Part shown: piece by piece, positions 7,347 to 15,236 of the stretch
Position numbering within the stretch: position 1 is the stretch's first letter
Layout of the letters: each line of letters begins with the position of its first letter
Source: Clostridia bacterium
GTDB taxonomy: Bacteria > Bacillota > Clostridia > TANB77 > CAG-508
Direction of reading: 5' to 3'
DNA length: 33,431 nt
Assembly: GCA_017937285.1 (NCBI GenBank)
Contig: JAGBDU010000047.1
Location: 1 to 33,431 of the forward strand
The notes under the pieces: model-generated
What the model was told of the DNA's origin: nothing
The model's database searches: none
The model's input: the letters and a program-made list of their open reading frames with translations, nothing else
Program-made: the position numbers and the translations under genes

Positions 7347-8003
7347 CTAATCTTTACTTCTACCAAAAATAGATAACAATCTAATAAACAAGTTAATAAA
7401 ATCTAAATACAATTGCATAGCGCAATAGATATAAATTTTTTCAGGGTTTAAAGATGAATCATTACTTAGCTCTTTAAGTATATGCATATCATAAATTGTA
7501 TAACCAGCAAATATAAATATAATTAACCAGTTTAAAGCTATGTCTAACAAAGAATTTCCAATAAAAATATTAATAACAGAAGCAATTAAAGAAACAATTA
7601 AAGCTATAAATAATATAGTGCTCCACTTACTAACATTAATATTAGTTGTATATCCGCAAAAAGCAAGTACTGCATACAAAATAGCTGTTAAGAAAAATAC
7701 AAATATTATAGAATTTAGTTCAAATACTGCAAAAATAGATGAAAATGTAAATCCATTAATAAATGCATAAATAAAATACAAAATTCCAACAGCTAAAGGT
7801 GGTAGCTTTCTAAATAAAAAAGAGAAAAGTAAAACAACAACAACTTCTACTAAAGCAAGAAATCCTAGTGAACTAGGAGAAGAAAAAATAGATAAGTACA
7901 AATCAGAAGTATATGTGTAAAAAGCCACTAACCCTGTACCAAGTAGACCTAAAAACATCCAAAAAAATGTTTTAGAAAGAATTTTATTTTCTGAATTTTC
8001 CAA
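7347..8003 (-). CDS. Bax inhibitor-1/YccA family membrane protein
   Basis: This 218-aa protein has about seven hydrophobic segments, as expected for the Bax inhibitor-1 (TMBIM/YccA/YetJ) family, whose studied bacterial member YetJ is a pH-sensitive calcium leak channel. Family marks near the C-terminus are FAGYTIYDMHIL, with the conserved Asp, and LYLDFINLFIRLL. The start codon is TTG (8001-8003), placed 7 nt after a perfect AGGAGG (8011-8016) on the minus strand; no ATG fits as well. It is divergent from spoIIP and has its own promoter and terminator, so it is monocistronic. Its role in this organism is not known from the sequence. Confidence 0.9.
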   Translation of the reverse strand: MENSENKILSKTFFWMFLGLLGTGLVAFYTYTSDLYLSIFSSPSSLGFLALVEVVVVLLFSFLFRKLPPLAVGILYFIYAFINGFTFSSIFAVFELNSIIFVFFLTAILYAVLAFCGYTTNINVSKWSTILFIALIVSLIASVINIFIGNSLLDIALNWLIIFIFAGYTIYDMHILKELSNDSSLNPEKIYIYCAMQLYLDFINLFIRLLSIFGRSKD

Positions 8004-8027
8004 AAAATCACCTCCTACAATACTATT

Positions 8028-8056
8028 ATTATATAAAAAAAATCATAAAGATTCAA
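8028..8056 (-). promoter_or_regulatory. Sigma-A promoter of the Bax-inhibitor gene
   Basis: On the minus strand TTGAAT (8051-8056) and TATAAT (8028-8033) are separated by 17 bp, just upstream of the AGGAGG site. Confidence 0.7.
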
Positions 8057-8085
8057 TATTTAGCATATAATTTATAATAAGAACC

Positions 8086-8170
8086 GTTACTAGATAATGG
8101 TTTTATGGATTAAGGATCTTGAGTAGCTGATATATATCAACTACTCAAGATTAAACCATTAACTAGCAAC
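8086..8170. repeat. Long imperfect palindrome between divergent genes
   Basis: Outer arms 8086-8103 and 8153-8170 pair with two mismatches. Inner arms 8118-8133 and 8134-8149 pair with one mismatch and almost no loop. The whole 85-nt unit can form one extended hairpin. It has no T-tail toward either gene and ends 15 nt before the spoIIP ribosome site. It could be a decayed miniature element or an operator/cruciform site. Confidence 0.65.
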
Positions 8171-8197
8171 TAAAAGCAATTTACAAAGGAGAAGTAT

Positions 8198-9346
8198 ATG
8201 ATAAAAGTATCAGTAGTTTCTACAAATGATATATGGAAATATATAATAAAATTAGGTTTTGTTATAATAATTTTATTAATTATATTAAAAGTATATGAAT
8301 ATTCAAAAAATCATTTTTCACAAACACAAATAACAACCAATCAATGTATATCATACATTGCAGAAGAAATAACTGCAATGGGAAATATTGAAACAAGCAA
8401 CATATTTGAGCTAACTCCAGAGCATATATTAGAGAGCGAGTTTAGAATGTCAAAAGCGGTAACATCAAGAAATATGGATTCATTAAGTAGTAAATTAGAA
8501 AATACAGAATTAAAAGATAATAACATCACAGATACTACAAACAATCAGATAATAGAGGATGAGGAAGAAATTAATGACATTACTGAGGTAAGCACAGATA
8601 TAAAAACTGAAACTATATATTCAAAATATAAAAATACATATAATTTTGAAATTAATGGAATAAAAATAAAAAATGAAACAAATTATGATTTAACAAAAAT
8701 GAACCTTAATGCAGATGTAAATATAAGTAATAAAAATATTTTAATTTTTCACACTCATACTTGTGAAAGCTATACTCCAACAGAAGCAAATTCATATCAG
8801 GCAAGTGGAAACTTTAGAACCACAGATTTAAATTATAGTGTGGCAAGAGTAGGTGATGAGTTACAAAAATATTTAACTTCATATGGATATAATGTAATAC
8901 ATGACAAAACATACCATGATTATCCATCATATTCTGGATCGTATGGAAGATCTTTAAAAACAGTAAGTAATCTAATATCACAAAATAAAGATACGGATTT
9001 AATAATAGATTTACATAGAGATGCAATAGGAGATGATACATATGCTCCAAAAGTAAAAATAGGAGATGAATATGTAGCACAAATAATGTTTGTAATTGGA
9101 ACAAATGGAAGTGGACTTAAACATGACAATTGGAAACAAAATTTAGAATTTGCAATGAAAGTGCAACAAAAAGCAAATGAGATGTATCCAGGTTTGTTTA
9201 AACCTATACTTTTAAGAAATGCCAGATATAATCAGCATTTAGGAAAAGCTGCCAATATAATAGAAATAGGTGCAACCGGAAATACTTTAGAAGAATGTGA
9301 AGCAAGCGCTAAATATTTGGCGAAAGTATTATCCGAAGTCACTTGA
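8198..9346 (+). CDS. spoIIP: Stage II sporulation protein P, SpoIIP
   Basis: Membrane-anchored cell-wall hydrolase of the SpoIID-SpoIIM-SpoIIP engulfment complex. SpoIIP removes stem peptides (amidase and endopeptidase) so that the mother cell membrane can move around the forespore. A single membrane segment lies at about 16-33, followed by a low-complexity polar linker to about 150. The catalytic domain then shows FHTHTCESY with His185, His187 and Glu190, and DLHRDA with His273, both typical zinc-site motifs of the family. The end has IIEIGATGNTLEEC. The length of 382 aa is normal. AAAGGAG (8185-8191) lies 6 nt from ATG. The last 18 nt overlap the end of the convergent transposase gene. Confidence 0.94.
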   Translation: MIKVSVVSTNDIWKYIIKLGFVIIILLIILKVYEYSKNHFSQTQITTNQCISYIAEEITAMGNIETSNIFELTPEHILESEFRMSKAVTSRNMDSLSSKLENTELKDNNITDTTNNQIIEDEEEINDITEVSTDIKTETIYSKYKNTYNFEINGIKIKNETNYDLTKMNLNADVNISNKNILIFHTHTCESYTPTEANSYQASGNFRTTDLNYSVARVGDELQKYLTSYGYNVIHDKTYHDYPSYSGSYGRSLKTVSNLISQNKDTDLIIDLHRDAIGDDTYAPKVKIGDEYVAQIMFVIGTNGSGLKHDNWKQNLEFAMKVQQKANEMYPGLFKPILLRNARYNQHLGKAANIIEIGATGNTLEECEASAKYLAKVLSEVT

Positions 9347-10009
9347 TTCGGGGACGGAGAAATCGGGGACGGAGCAATCTATATTCAATTCATTAATTAA
9401 AAAATTTAACAATTCTTGATTTTTTTTATTAAGAGATAAATTATGGAAAGATTTAAAATTCTCATCTAAATTTTGGCTGTTGTTGTTATTTTCTAGTAAT
9501 ATTGATTTATAATCTTTTTTATCTAAATTTATTAAATCGAGAGTGGAATTATTTACAATTCCTGTAAAATTTAAATAGTCATTGTAACTGGAATATTTGT
9601 AATCACCTTCGTATGTTACTAAATTAGCTTTTATAGGATTACAGTGAACATATTTTAAACAATTAATTAAGTATTTTTGATTTAAAATGGGTTCACTTAA
9701 AAAACGGTTTCTAAAAACATATCCCACTCTAGTTTCTAATTTATTGTAAAACCTAGAATATGATATATTAATGCTCTTCATATAATTTGATAAATTACTT
9801 ATATTTTCAGTGTAAATCACTGTATGAGTATGATTATCCATAACACAATAAGCAATAATATTGATTTTGTATTCCTCTTGCTTATCTAATAGTTTTTTTA
9901 GATACGTTTCTTTGTATAAATCCTTATAAAAAATTTTTTCTTTATTTATACCTTGTACGATAACATGGAAAAAAGTAGAATCTAATGAATTTCTTGGTAT
10001 TCTAGACAT
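9329..10009 (-). CDS. REP-associated tyrosine transposase (RAYT, Y1 type)
   Basis: This 226-aa single-strand DNA transposase of the HUH/Y1 superfamily (TnpA_REP/RAYT, related to IS200/IS605 TnpA) opens with MSRIPR and FFHVIVQGINKEKIF. It carries the metal-binding HUH motif as MDNHTHTVIY (His60, His62), then YVFRNRF (97-103) and LKYVHCNPIKANLV (118-131), whose Tyr120 is the likely nucleophile. The start at 10009 follows GAAAGGAAC on the minus strand; the longer frame up to 10303 runs through repeats and has no ribosome site. The last residues (CSVPDFSVPESSDFG) are encoded by two repeat copies, and the stop codon (9329-9331) lies inside spoIIP. The gene sits between repeat clusters of opposite orientation, the arrangement known for RAYT genes and their REP sequences. 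Both motifs are intact, so it may be active. Confidence 0.88.
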   Translation of the reverse strand: MSRIPRNSLDSTFFHVIVQGINKEKIFYKDLYKETYLKKLLDKQEEYKINIIAYCVMDNHTHTVIYTENISNLSNYMKSINISYSRFYNKLETRVGYVFRNRFLSEPILNQKYLINCLKYVHCNPIKANLVTYEGDYKYSSYNDYLNFTGIVNNSTLDLINLDKKDYKSILLENNNNSQNLDENFKSFHNLSLNKKNQELLNFLINELNIDCSVPDFSVPESSDFG

Positions 10010-10205
10010 AAAAGTTCCTTTCTTGAATAAAAATTTTATTTTTTGAAATAAATATGTAAATATAATAATACATTTTTGCAATAAATTCAAGAGGTTTCTA
10101 TCACTTTTTATAAAAAGTGATAGAGATTTTTGTTTACAAAAATCTCCGTCCCCGAAAATCTCCGTCCCCGAAAATCTCCGTCCCCGAAAAATCTCCGTCC
10201 CCAAA
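9347..10205 (-). mobile_element. RAYT unit bounded by inverted GGGGACGGAG repeats
   Basis: On the left, two copies point along the plus strand (9350-9359 and 9365-9374). On the right, four copies point the other way, reading CTCCGTCCCC at 10144-10153, 10160-10169, 10176-10185 and 10193-10202. Between them lies the transposase gene. Just inside the right cluster are two hairpins: about 10098-10124, a 12-bp stem around AT, and about 10125-10146, a 9-bp stem. The unit lies exactly between the spoIIP stop and the addA promoter. The limits are inferred from the repeats; no target duplication was identified. Confidence 0.75.
10062..10090 (-). promoter_or_regulatory. Possible promoter of the RAYT gene
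   Basis: On the minus strand TTGAAT (10085-10090) and TATTAT (10062-10067) are 17 bp apart. The region is AT-rich, so a chance match is possible. Confidence 0.35.
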
Positions 10206-10211
10206 AAAATC

Positions 10212-10240
10212 TTGAAAGCGTTTGATAAAAATGATATCAT
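10212..10240 (+). promoter_or_regulatory. Sigma-A promoter of addA
   Basis: TTGAAA (10212-10217) and TATCAT (10235-10240) with a 17-bp spacer, beginning 10 nt after the last repeat copy of the RAYT unit. Confidence 0.6.
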
Positions 10241-10270
10241 ATAGTTGCAAAAGATAAAGGAGGAATAATA

Positions 10271-13200
10271 GTGGCAGATGTAAAATGGACAAAAGAGCAG
10301 CAAGATGCTATATATGACAGTGGCTCAAATATACTAGTTGCTGCAGCTGCAGGTAGTGGTAAAACAGCAGTTTTGGTTGAAAGAATTATAAATAAAGTTA
10401 TAAATGAAAATGTTGATATAGATAAAATATTGGTAGTTACATTTACAAATGCAGCTGCCAGTGAAATGAGAGAGCGTATATTAGAGGCTATATACAAAAA
10501 AATGGAAGAATTTCCAGATAACAAAAATTTGCAAAGACAAGTTATTTTAATAAACAAAGCCAGCATTTGTACAATAGATTCATTCTGTTTAGACATAATT
10601 AGAAACAACTTTTTCGAAATAGATGCATCAGCAAATTTCAGAGTTGCAGATACCACTGAAATAGAGCTTTTAAAGCAAGAAGTAATTGATGATATCTTCG
10701 AAGAAAAATATTTAAATAATGATAAAGATTTTTTAAAACTAATAAATACATATACAACATACAGAGATGACGAGCCATTAAAAGAGCTACTTTTAAACAT
10801 ATACAGATACATCCAAAGCAGTCCATTTCCAGAAGAATGGCTAGAAGAAAAAGTAGAGATGTTTAATTTAAAAGATAAAATAAACCAAGATTTTTCAAAA
10901 ACAATCTGGGGAAAAATTCTTTTACAAACATTAAAAGAAGAAATTTCTGATTATATAATAAATTTTAGAAAAATAGAAAAAGACTTAAATAAATACGAAG
11001 AATTACAAAAATTTAAACTAGTAATAAGTGAAGATATAATAAACTTAGAATATGTACTAGAAAATCTAAACGAATGGAACAATGCATACGAAAAGGCTAA
11101 CTCAGTAGTATGGTCAAAATGGCCAACAGATAGAAAAGTAACATTAGAGCTAAAAGACACAGCAAAGGCTTTAAGGGATTCAATAAAAAAGAAATATAAT
11201 AAGTCAATTTCAAAAATATTACTATATGATTCAAAAGAAGCAAATGAAAATATATACAATATGTATGATATTTTAAAATCAATAGAAAACCTAATATTAG
11301 AATTTGGGGCTCAATTTGCTAAACGAAAAAAAGAAAAAAATATAGTAGACTTTAACGATATAGAGCACTTTGCATTAAAAATTTTGCTAAAACATGAAGA
11401 CGGAAAAATAGTAGAAACAGACATAGCAAAAAAATACAAAGAAAAATTTGTTGAGATAGCAATAGATGAGTATCAAGATAGTAACTTAGTTCAAGAATAT
11501 ATCTTAACAAGTGTATCAAAAGGAAATAATATATTCATGGTTGGAGATGTAAAACAAAGTATCTACAAATTTAGACAAGCAAGACCTGAGCTATTTTTAA
11601 ATAAATACGAAAACTATTCTTTAAAAGAGCGGAAACACAGAAAATGGTCAAAAAATACAACTATTTAAAAACTTCAGAAGTAGAAAAAATATATTAGATG
11701 TAACAAATATGATATTTGAAAATATAATGAGCAAAAAACTAGGAGATATCTTATATGACGAAACTGAATTCCTAAATCTAGGAGCAGATTACAAAAATCC
11801 AGAAGATGCTACTGTAACAAATTATGCAGGCAAAGCAGAGCTACACATAATAGACTTAAAAGAAGAAGAAATAAATGTTTTTAAAGACACACCCGAAGAA
11901 GAAGAATCTGAATCTTCATCAAATGCAGATAGAATAGAAGATGTAGTACTTGAAGCAAGATTTGTAGCAAGACAAATAAAAAATTTGTTAGAAAGTGACT
12001 ATATGGTATTTGACAAAAAAACAAAAGAATACAGAAACATAACATACAAAGATATAGTAGTACTACTACGTGCAACATCTGTAACAGCACCAATATACGA
12101 AAACGAAATAGCAAAATTAAACTTACCAGTATTTAGTGACGTATCATCAGAATACTTAGAATCAATGGAAATACAAACAATAATGTCTGTATTAAAAATA
12201 ATCGACAATCCAATGCAAGATATTCCCTTAGTAACAGTTTTAAGGTCAAGCATAGGAGGATTTACAGATAATGACTTAGTAGAAATCAGGTTAAAAAATA
12301 AAAAACAATCATTTTATCAATCCTTAAAAGAATACGATGGAGATGAAAAACTAAAGTCAAAAATAAATATATTCTTAACTAATATAAAAAGATGGCAATC
12401 ACAAGAAAAATACATGCCATTAGATGAATTGATTTGGCAAATATATATAGATACAGGATTTTACAATTATGTAACACTAATGCCAAATGGAGCTTTAAGA
12501 CAAGCTAACTTAAAAATGCTTTTTGAAAGAGCAAAACAATACGAAAGTGCAAGTTTTAAAGGATTATTTAATTTTATAAGTTTTATAGATAAACTACACA
12601 CAAGCAGTGGAGATTTATCATCAGCTAAACTAATAGGAGAAAATGAAAACGTAATAAGAATAATGAGTATCCATAAAAGTAAAGGGCTAGAATTTCCAGT
12701 AGTATATTTATGTGGTACAGGAAAGCAATTTAATATGCAAGATTTAAACAAAAATATATTACTACATCAAGATATAGGAATAGGACCAAAATACATAAAT
12801 AATGAAAGAAGTATAGAGTACAACACATTAGCAAAAGAAGCAATAAAAATCCAAACAAAAATAGAATCACTATCAGAAGAAATGAGAGTACTATATGTTG
12901 CACTAACAAGAGCCAAAGAAAAATTAATAATAACAGGAATATCAAAAGATGCAGATAAATCTTTTAAAGAAAAGCAAGAGCTAATAGAAACATACAAAGT
13001 AAGTGGTGATAATAGGCTTAATGAATCTATTTTAAAAAGATACAAAACATATTTAGATTGGATAACATTGGTATATTTCAACAATATAAATACTGTAAAA
13101 GATTACATAAACTTAGAAGTACATAAAAAATCAGATTTGATAAAAGAGTTCGATAAAAAAGTGGAGCAAACTAAAACAAGAGAAATATACAAAGAGCTAG

Positions 13201-13943
13201 AAACAAGATCAAAAAATGTAAAAAAATCAGATATAGAAGATTTAAAGAAAAAATTATTATGGATATATGGCTATATGGATTCTGTAGTAATACCAACAAA
13301 AACATCTGTAACAAAAATAAAAGAGCTAGAAAATGAAGAAAATATAGTAAGTTTAGAAGAAATATCTGAGCAAAAAGAATTTAAACCAGAAATTGCAAAA
13401 CCAAAATTCCTAAACGAAGAGCAAAAATTATCAAGTGCCCAAAAAGGAACTTTAATGCATTTATGTTTCCAAAAGCTAGACCAAAATAAAGAATATACAA
13501 AAACATCTATACAAGAGCTTGTACAAAATATGGTAGATAAAAACATTATAACCAAGCTAGAAGCGGAAAGTATAAACATAAACAAACTAGTAGAATACAC
13601 AAAATCTGAATTATGGCAAGAGCTAAAAAATGCAAAAAAAGTATTTAAAGAGCAACCATTTTATATAAATTTAAAATCAAAAGATATATATGATAATGAT
13701 TCTGATGATAATATATTAGTACAAGGAATTATAGATTTATATTATATAAATCAAAATGATGAAGTTGTATTGGTGGATTATAAAACAGATAGATTAAATC
13801 ATGGAGAAGAAAATAAATTAACTGAAAAATATAGTAAGCAATTAGAAATATATACAAAAGCACTAAGTCAGGCTTTAAATAAGAACGTTGACAAAAAATT
13901 TATATATTCTGTGTATTTAAATAAAATGATTGAATGTAAATAG
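10271..13943 (+). pseudogene. addA: Helicase/nuclease subunit A (addA), interrupted by a +1 frameshift
   Basis: AddA is the UvrD-type helicase and RecB-type nuclease subunit of the AddAB double-strand-break repair enzyme. Frame one (GTG start at 10271, AAAGGAGG 7 nt upstream) carries Walker A AAAGSGKTAV (about 26-35), TFTNAAASEMRERI, the DEYQDSN box (about 400-406) and GDVKQSIYKFRQARPE. Frame two continues with KNFRSRKNILDVTN, SIHKSKGLEFPVVYLCG, RVLYVALTRAKEKL and the nuclease motif VLVDYKTDR. The frames join if the C at 11630 is skipped (SLKE then GNTENGQKI), giving about 1223 aa, the normal AddA length. As written, the protein stops at 11668 without helicase motifs IV-VI or the nuclease. 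It may be a true mutation or a sequence error. No addB is adjacent. Confidence 0.88.
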
Positions 13944-13946
13944 GTA

Positions 13947-14037
13947 GGGAAATGGGGACGGGGGAAATGGGGACGGTTCTCTTTTCCCAATTCTGGGAAA
14001 AGAGAACCGTCCCTATTTCCCACCGTCCCCATTTCCC
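13947..14037. repeat. Long palindrome of GGGAC-type repeats between addA and rqcP
   Basis: Arms 13947-13988 and 13995-14037 are complementary over 42 bp with a single-base bulge and one G-U pair, closing on a 6-nt loop. Each arm holds two heads: GGGAAATGGGGACGG followed by a second copy with the tail TTCTCTTTTCCC. It begins 4 nt after the addA stop and ends 6 nt before the rqcP ribosome site, so it would be a very stable hairpin in an addA-rqcP transcript. There is no T-run after it. Confidence 0.92.
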
Positions 14038-14059
14038 ATAAAGAAAGGAGAGAAAATAA

Positions 14060-14296
14060 ATGAGATTAGATAAATTTTTAAAAGTTTCAAGAGTTATAAA
14101 AAGAAGAACTGTTGCTAATGAAGCGGCAGATAATGGAAGAGTTTCTGTAAATGGAAAAGTTGTAAAGCCTAGTTATGAAGTAAAAGTAGGAGATATAGTA
14201 GAAATACAATTTGGAGATAAAGTTTCAAAATTTGAGATAATTGAAATTCCCAAGGTACAAGGTAAAAATATGGGAGAGCTAATAAAAATATTGTAA
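14060..14296 (+). CDS. rqcP: S4-domain RNA-binding protein, RqcP/YabO type
   Basis: This 78-aa protein is almost entirely one S4 domain: MRLDKFLKVSRVIKRRTVAN, GRVSVNGKVVKPSYEVKVGD and IVEIQFG. The match is to YabO/RqcP of Firmicutes, which binds stalled 50S subunits with RqcH and promotes alanine tailing in ribosome-associated quality control. It is related to Hsp15. The ribosome site AAAGGAG (14044-14050) is 9 nt from ATG. It follows addA in the same direction with only the palindrome between them, and no separate promoter is evident, so it may depend on readthrough past that hairpin. Confidence 0.85.
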   Translation: MRLDKFLKVSRVIKRRTVANEAADNGRVSVNGKVVKPSYEVKVGDIVEIQFGDKVSKFEIIEIPKVQGKNMGELIKIL

Positions 14297-14331
14297 TAAA
14301 AATAAGAATAGATTAAAATAATTAAGATATT

Positions 14332-14379
14332 ATAAAAAGAAGGGCTGACAAAAATTGCATCTGCAAGTTTTGTCAGCCC
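14332..14379 (-). terminator. Intrinsic terminator of the 67-aa orphan gene
   Basis: A perfect 12-bp stem (14342-14353 with 14368-14379); the loop itself contains short complementary segments. The T-rich tail is on the minus strand, 9 nt beyond the orphan gene's stop. Confidence 0.85.
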
Positions 14380-14387
14380 CGATAGGT

Positions 14388-14591
14388 TTAGGCGAGAGCA
14401 ACAGAAATTCTTGTTGCATTTTCATTGGCTTTTACAATAAAGCCCAATGCAGAAAAAATTTCTGCAAAGTTTCTAAGGAAACCAGTGTTACCATGAATTT
14501 CCAAAGAACCTTTGTTAAAATTTTCCTCTACGCCTGCAGTCATTGCGATCTCTGCAAATGCAGCCAAATCACATAAATCAATTACATGCAT
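14388..14591 (-). CDS. Small orphan protein, 67 aa
   Basis: I do not recognise a family. From the ATG at 14591 the protein starts MHVIDLCDLAAFAEIA and ends ANENATRISVALA; it looks like a small globular alpha/beta protein with two helical stretches, without membrane or signal segments. A general likeness in size and pattern to HPr-fold proteins is possible, but no HPr active-site motif is visible, so that is not claimed. A further ATG at 14609 overlaps the AGGAGG ribosome site itself and is rejected as the start. The gene has a near-consensus promoter and a strong terminator, so it is a monocistronic cassette like the 88-aa gene. Its base composition is more GC-rich than its neighbours. Confidence 0.68.
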   Translation of the reverse strand: MHVIDLCDLAAFAEIAMTAGVEENFNKGSLEIHGNTGFLRNFAEIFSALGFIVKANENATRISVALA

Positions 14592-14654
14592 TGGAATTCC
14601 TCCTATCATTATTTTTGCATTACGAACGGCATATTATCCAAGTAATGGAACTTA

Positions 14655-14683
14655 ATTATATAACAGAAAAGCGAATAAGTCAA
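14655..14683 (-). promoter_or_regulatory. Sigma-A promoter of the 67-aa orphan
   Basis: On the minus strand TTGACT (14678-14683) and TATAAT (14655-14660) with a 17-bp spacer. Confidence 0.8.
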
Positions 14684-14792
14684 CATATAAAGTAAAAAAA
14701 TTATGTTACCTTTTTCTACAAAATTTGATAAAATTCTATATATTTATTCAATCATGTAGCAAAATTTCAAAAAAAATCTCTTTTTTTTACTG

Positions 14793-14821
14793 TTGACAAA
14801 TAATAACAAAAATGTTAACAT
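14793..14821 (+). promoter_or_regulatory. Promoter of the tyrS T-box leader
   Basis: TTGACA (14793-14798) and TAACAT (14816-14821) with a 17-bp spacer, upstream of the T-box leader. The -10 is weaker than usual. Confidence 0.6.
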
Positions 14822-14827
14822 TTAAAA

Positions 14828-15053
14828 TAATTAAATTAACTATGCAAAAAAGAAACCAAGTAGAAATCTATAAGTCAAAATAAAGAGAGATAATGGCAGG
14901 TGTAAATTATCAGAATATAGAAATCGAATTACAATTCTTATAGTAGTTACGCAAAAGATTGCGAAAATCTAAATAAGGCAAAAGTAAAATTTTGTAAATA
15001 AAGGTGGTACCACGAGCTAATTCGTCCTTTAAACAGGATGGATTAGCTTTTTT
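14828..15053 (+). promoter_or_regulatory. Tyrosine T-box leader with terminator
   Basis: The leader senses uncharged tRNA-Tyr and controls tyrS by antitermination. Stem I has AAAGAGAG and a distal loop (GGCAGGTGTAA between GATAAT and ATTATC). A TAC tyrosine codon at 14930-14932 sits where the specifier is expected. The T-box core AAGGTGGTACCACG is at 15001-15014. The competing terminator follows at once: GCTAATTCGTCCT (15016-15028) pairs with 15035-15047, then a T-run. The start is estimated from the promoter. The specifier choice is supported by the downstream gene. Confidence 0.92.
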
Positions 15054-15207
15054 GTGGAAATTGGGACGGTTCTCTTTTCCCATTTTTGGGAATTTGGGAC
15101 AGTCTCAAACTTTAAGGAATGTCCCCTAAAGTTCAGACAAAATTTTAAAGTTCAAGACTGTCCCAAATTCCCAAAAATGGGAAAAGAGAACCGTCCCAAT
15201 TTCCACA
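15053..15207. repeat. Palindrome with 51-bp perfect arms between T-box and tyrS
   Basis: Positions 15053-15103 are exactly complementary to 15157-15207. Each arm carries two repeat modules: GGGACGGTTCTCTTTTCCCA and TTTGGGACAGTCT-like. The 53-nt centre holds a third module, AACTTTAAGGAATGTCCCCTAAAGTT, related to the repeat after tyrS. The structure starts at the last T residues of the T-box terminator and ends 14 nt before the tyrS ribosome site. Confidence 0.95.
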
Positions 15208-15236
15208 CACACACCCAAATTAAAGGAGGTAAAAAA

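Noticed and set aside
10010..10303. N-terminal extension of the RAYT protein
   Set aside because: It runs through the repeat cluster and antisense to the addA start. The ribosome site and family N-terminus place the start at 10009.
11600..11668. prfB-like programmed +1 frameshift in addA
   Set aside because: There is no upstream Shine-Dalgarno-like stimulator and no stop codon at the shift point, and the P-site GAG cannot re-pair well after +1. A mutation or sequence error is simpler.
15054..15236. N-terminal extension of tyrS through the palindrome
   Set aside because: It is open only because of the repeats. AAAGGAGG before 15237 and the family N-terminus fix the start.
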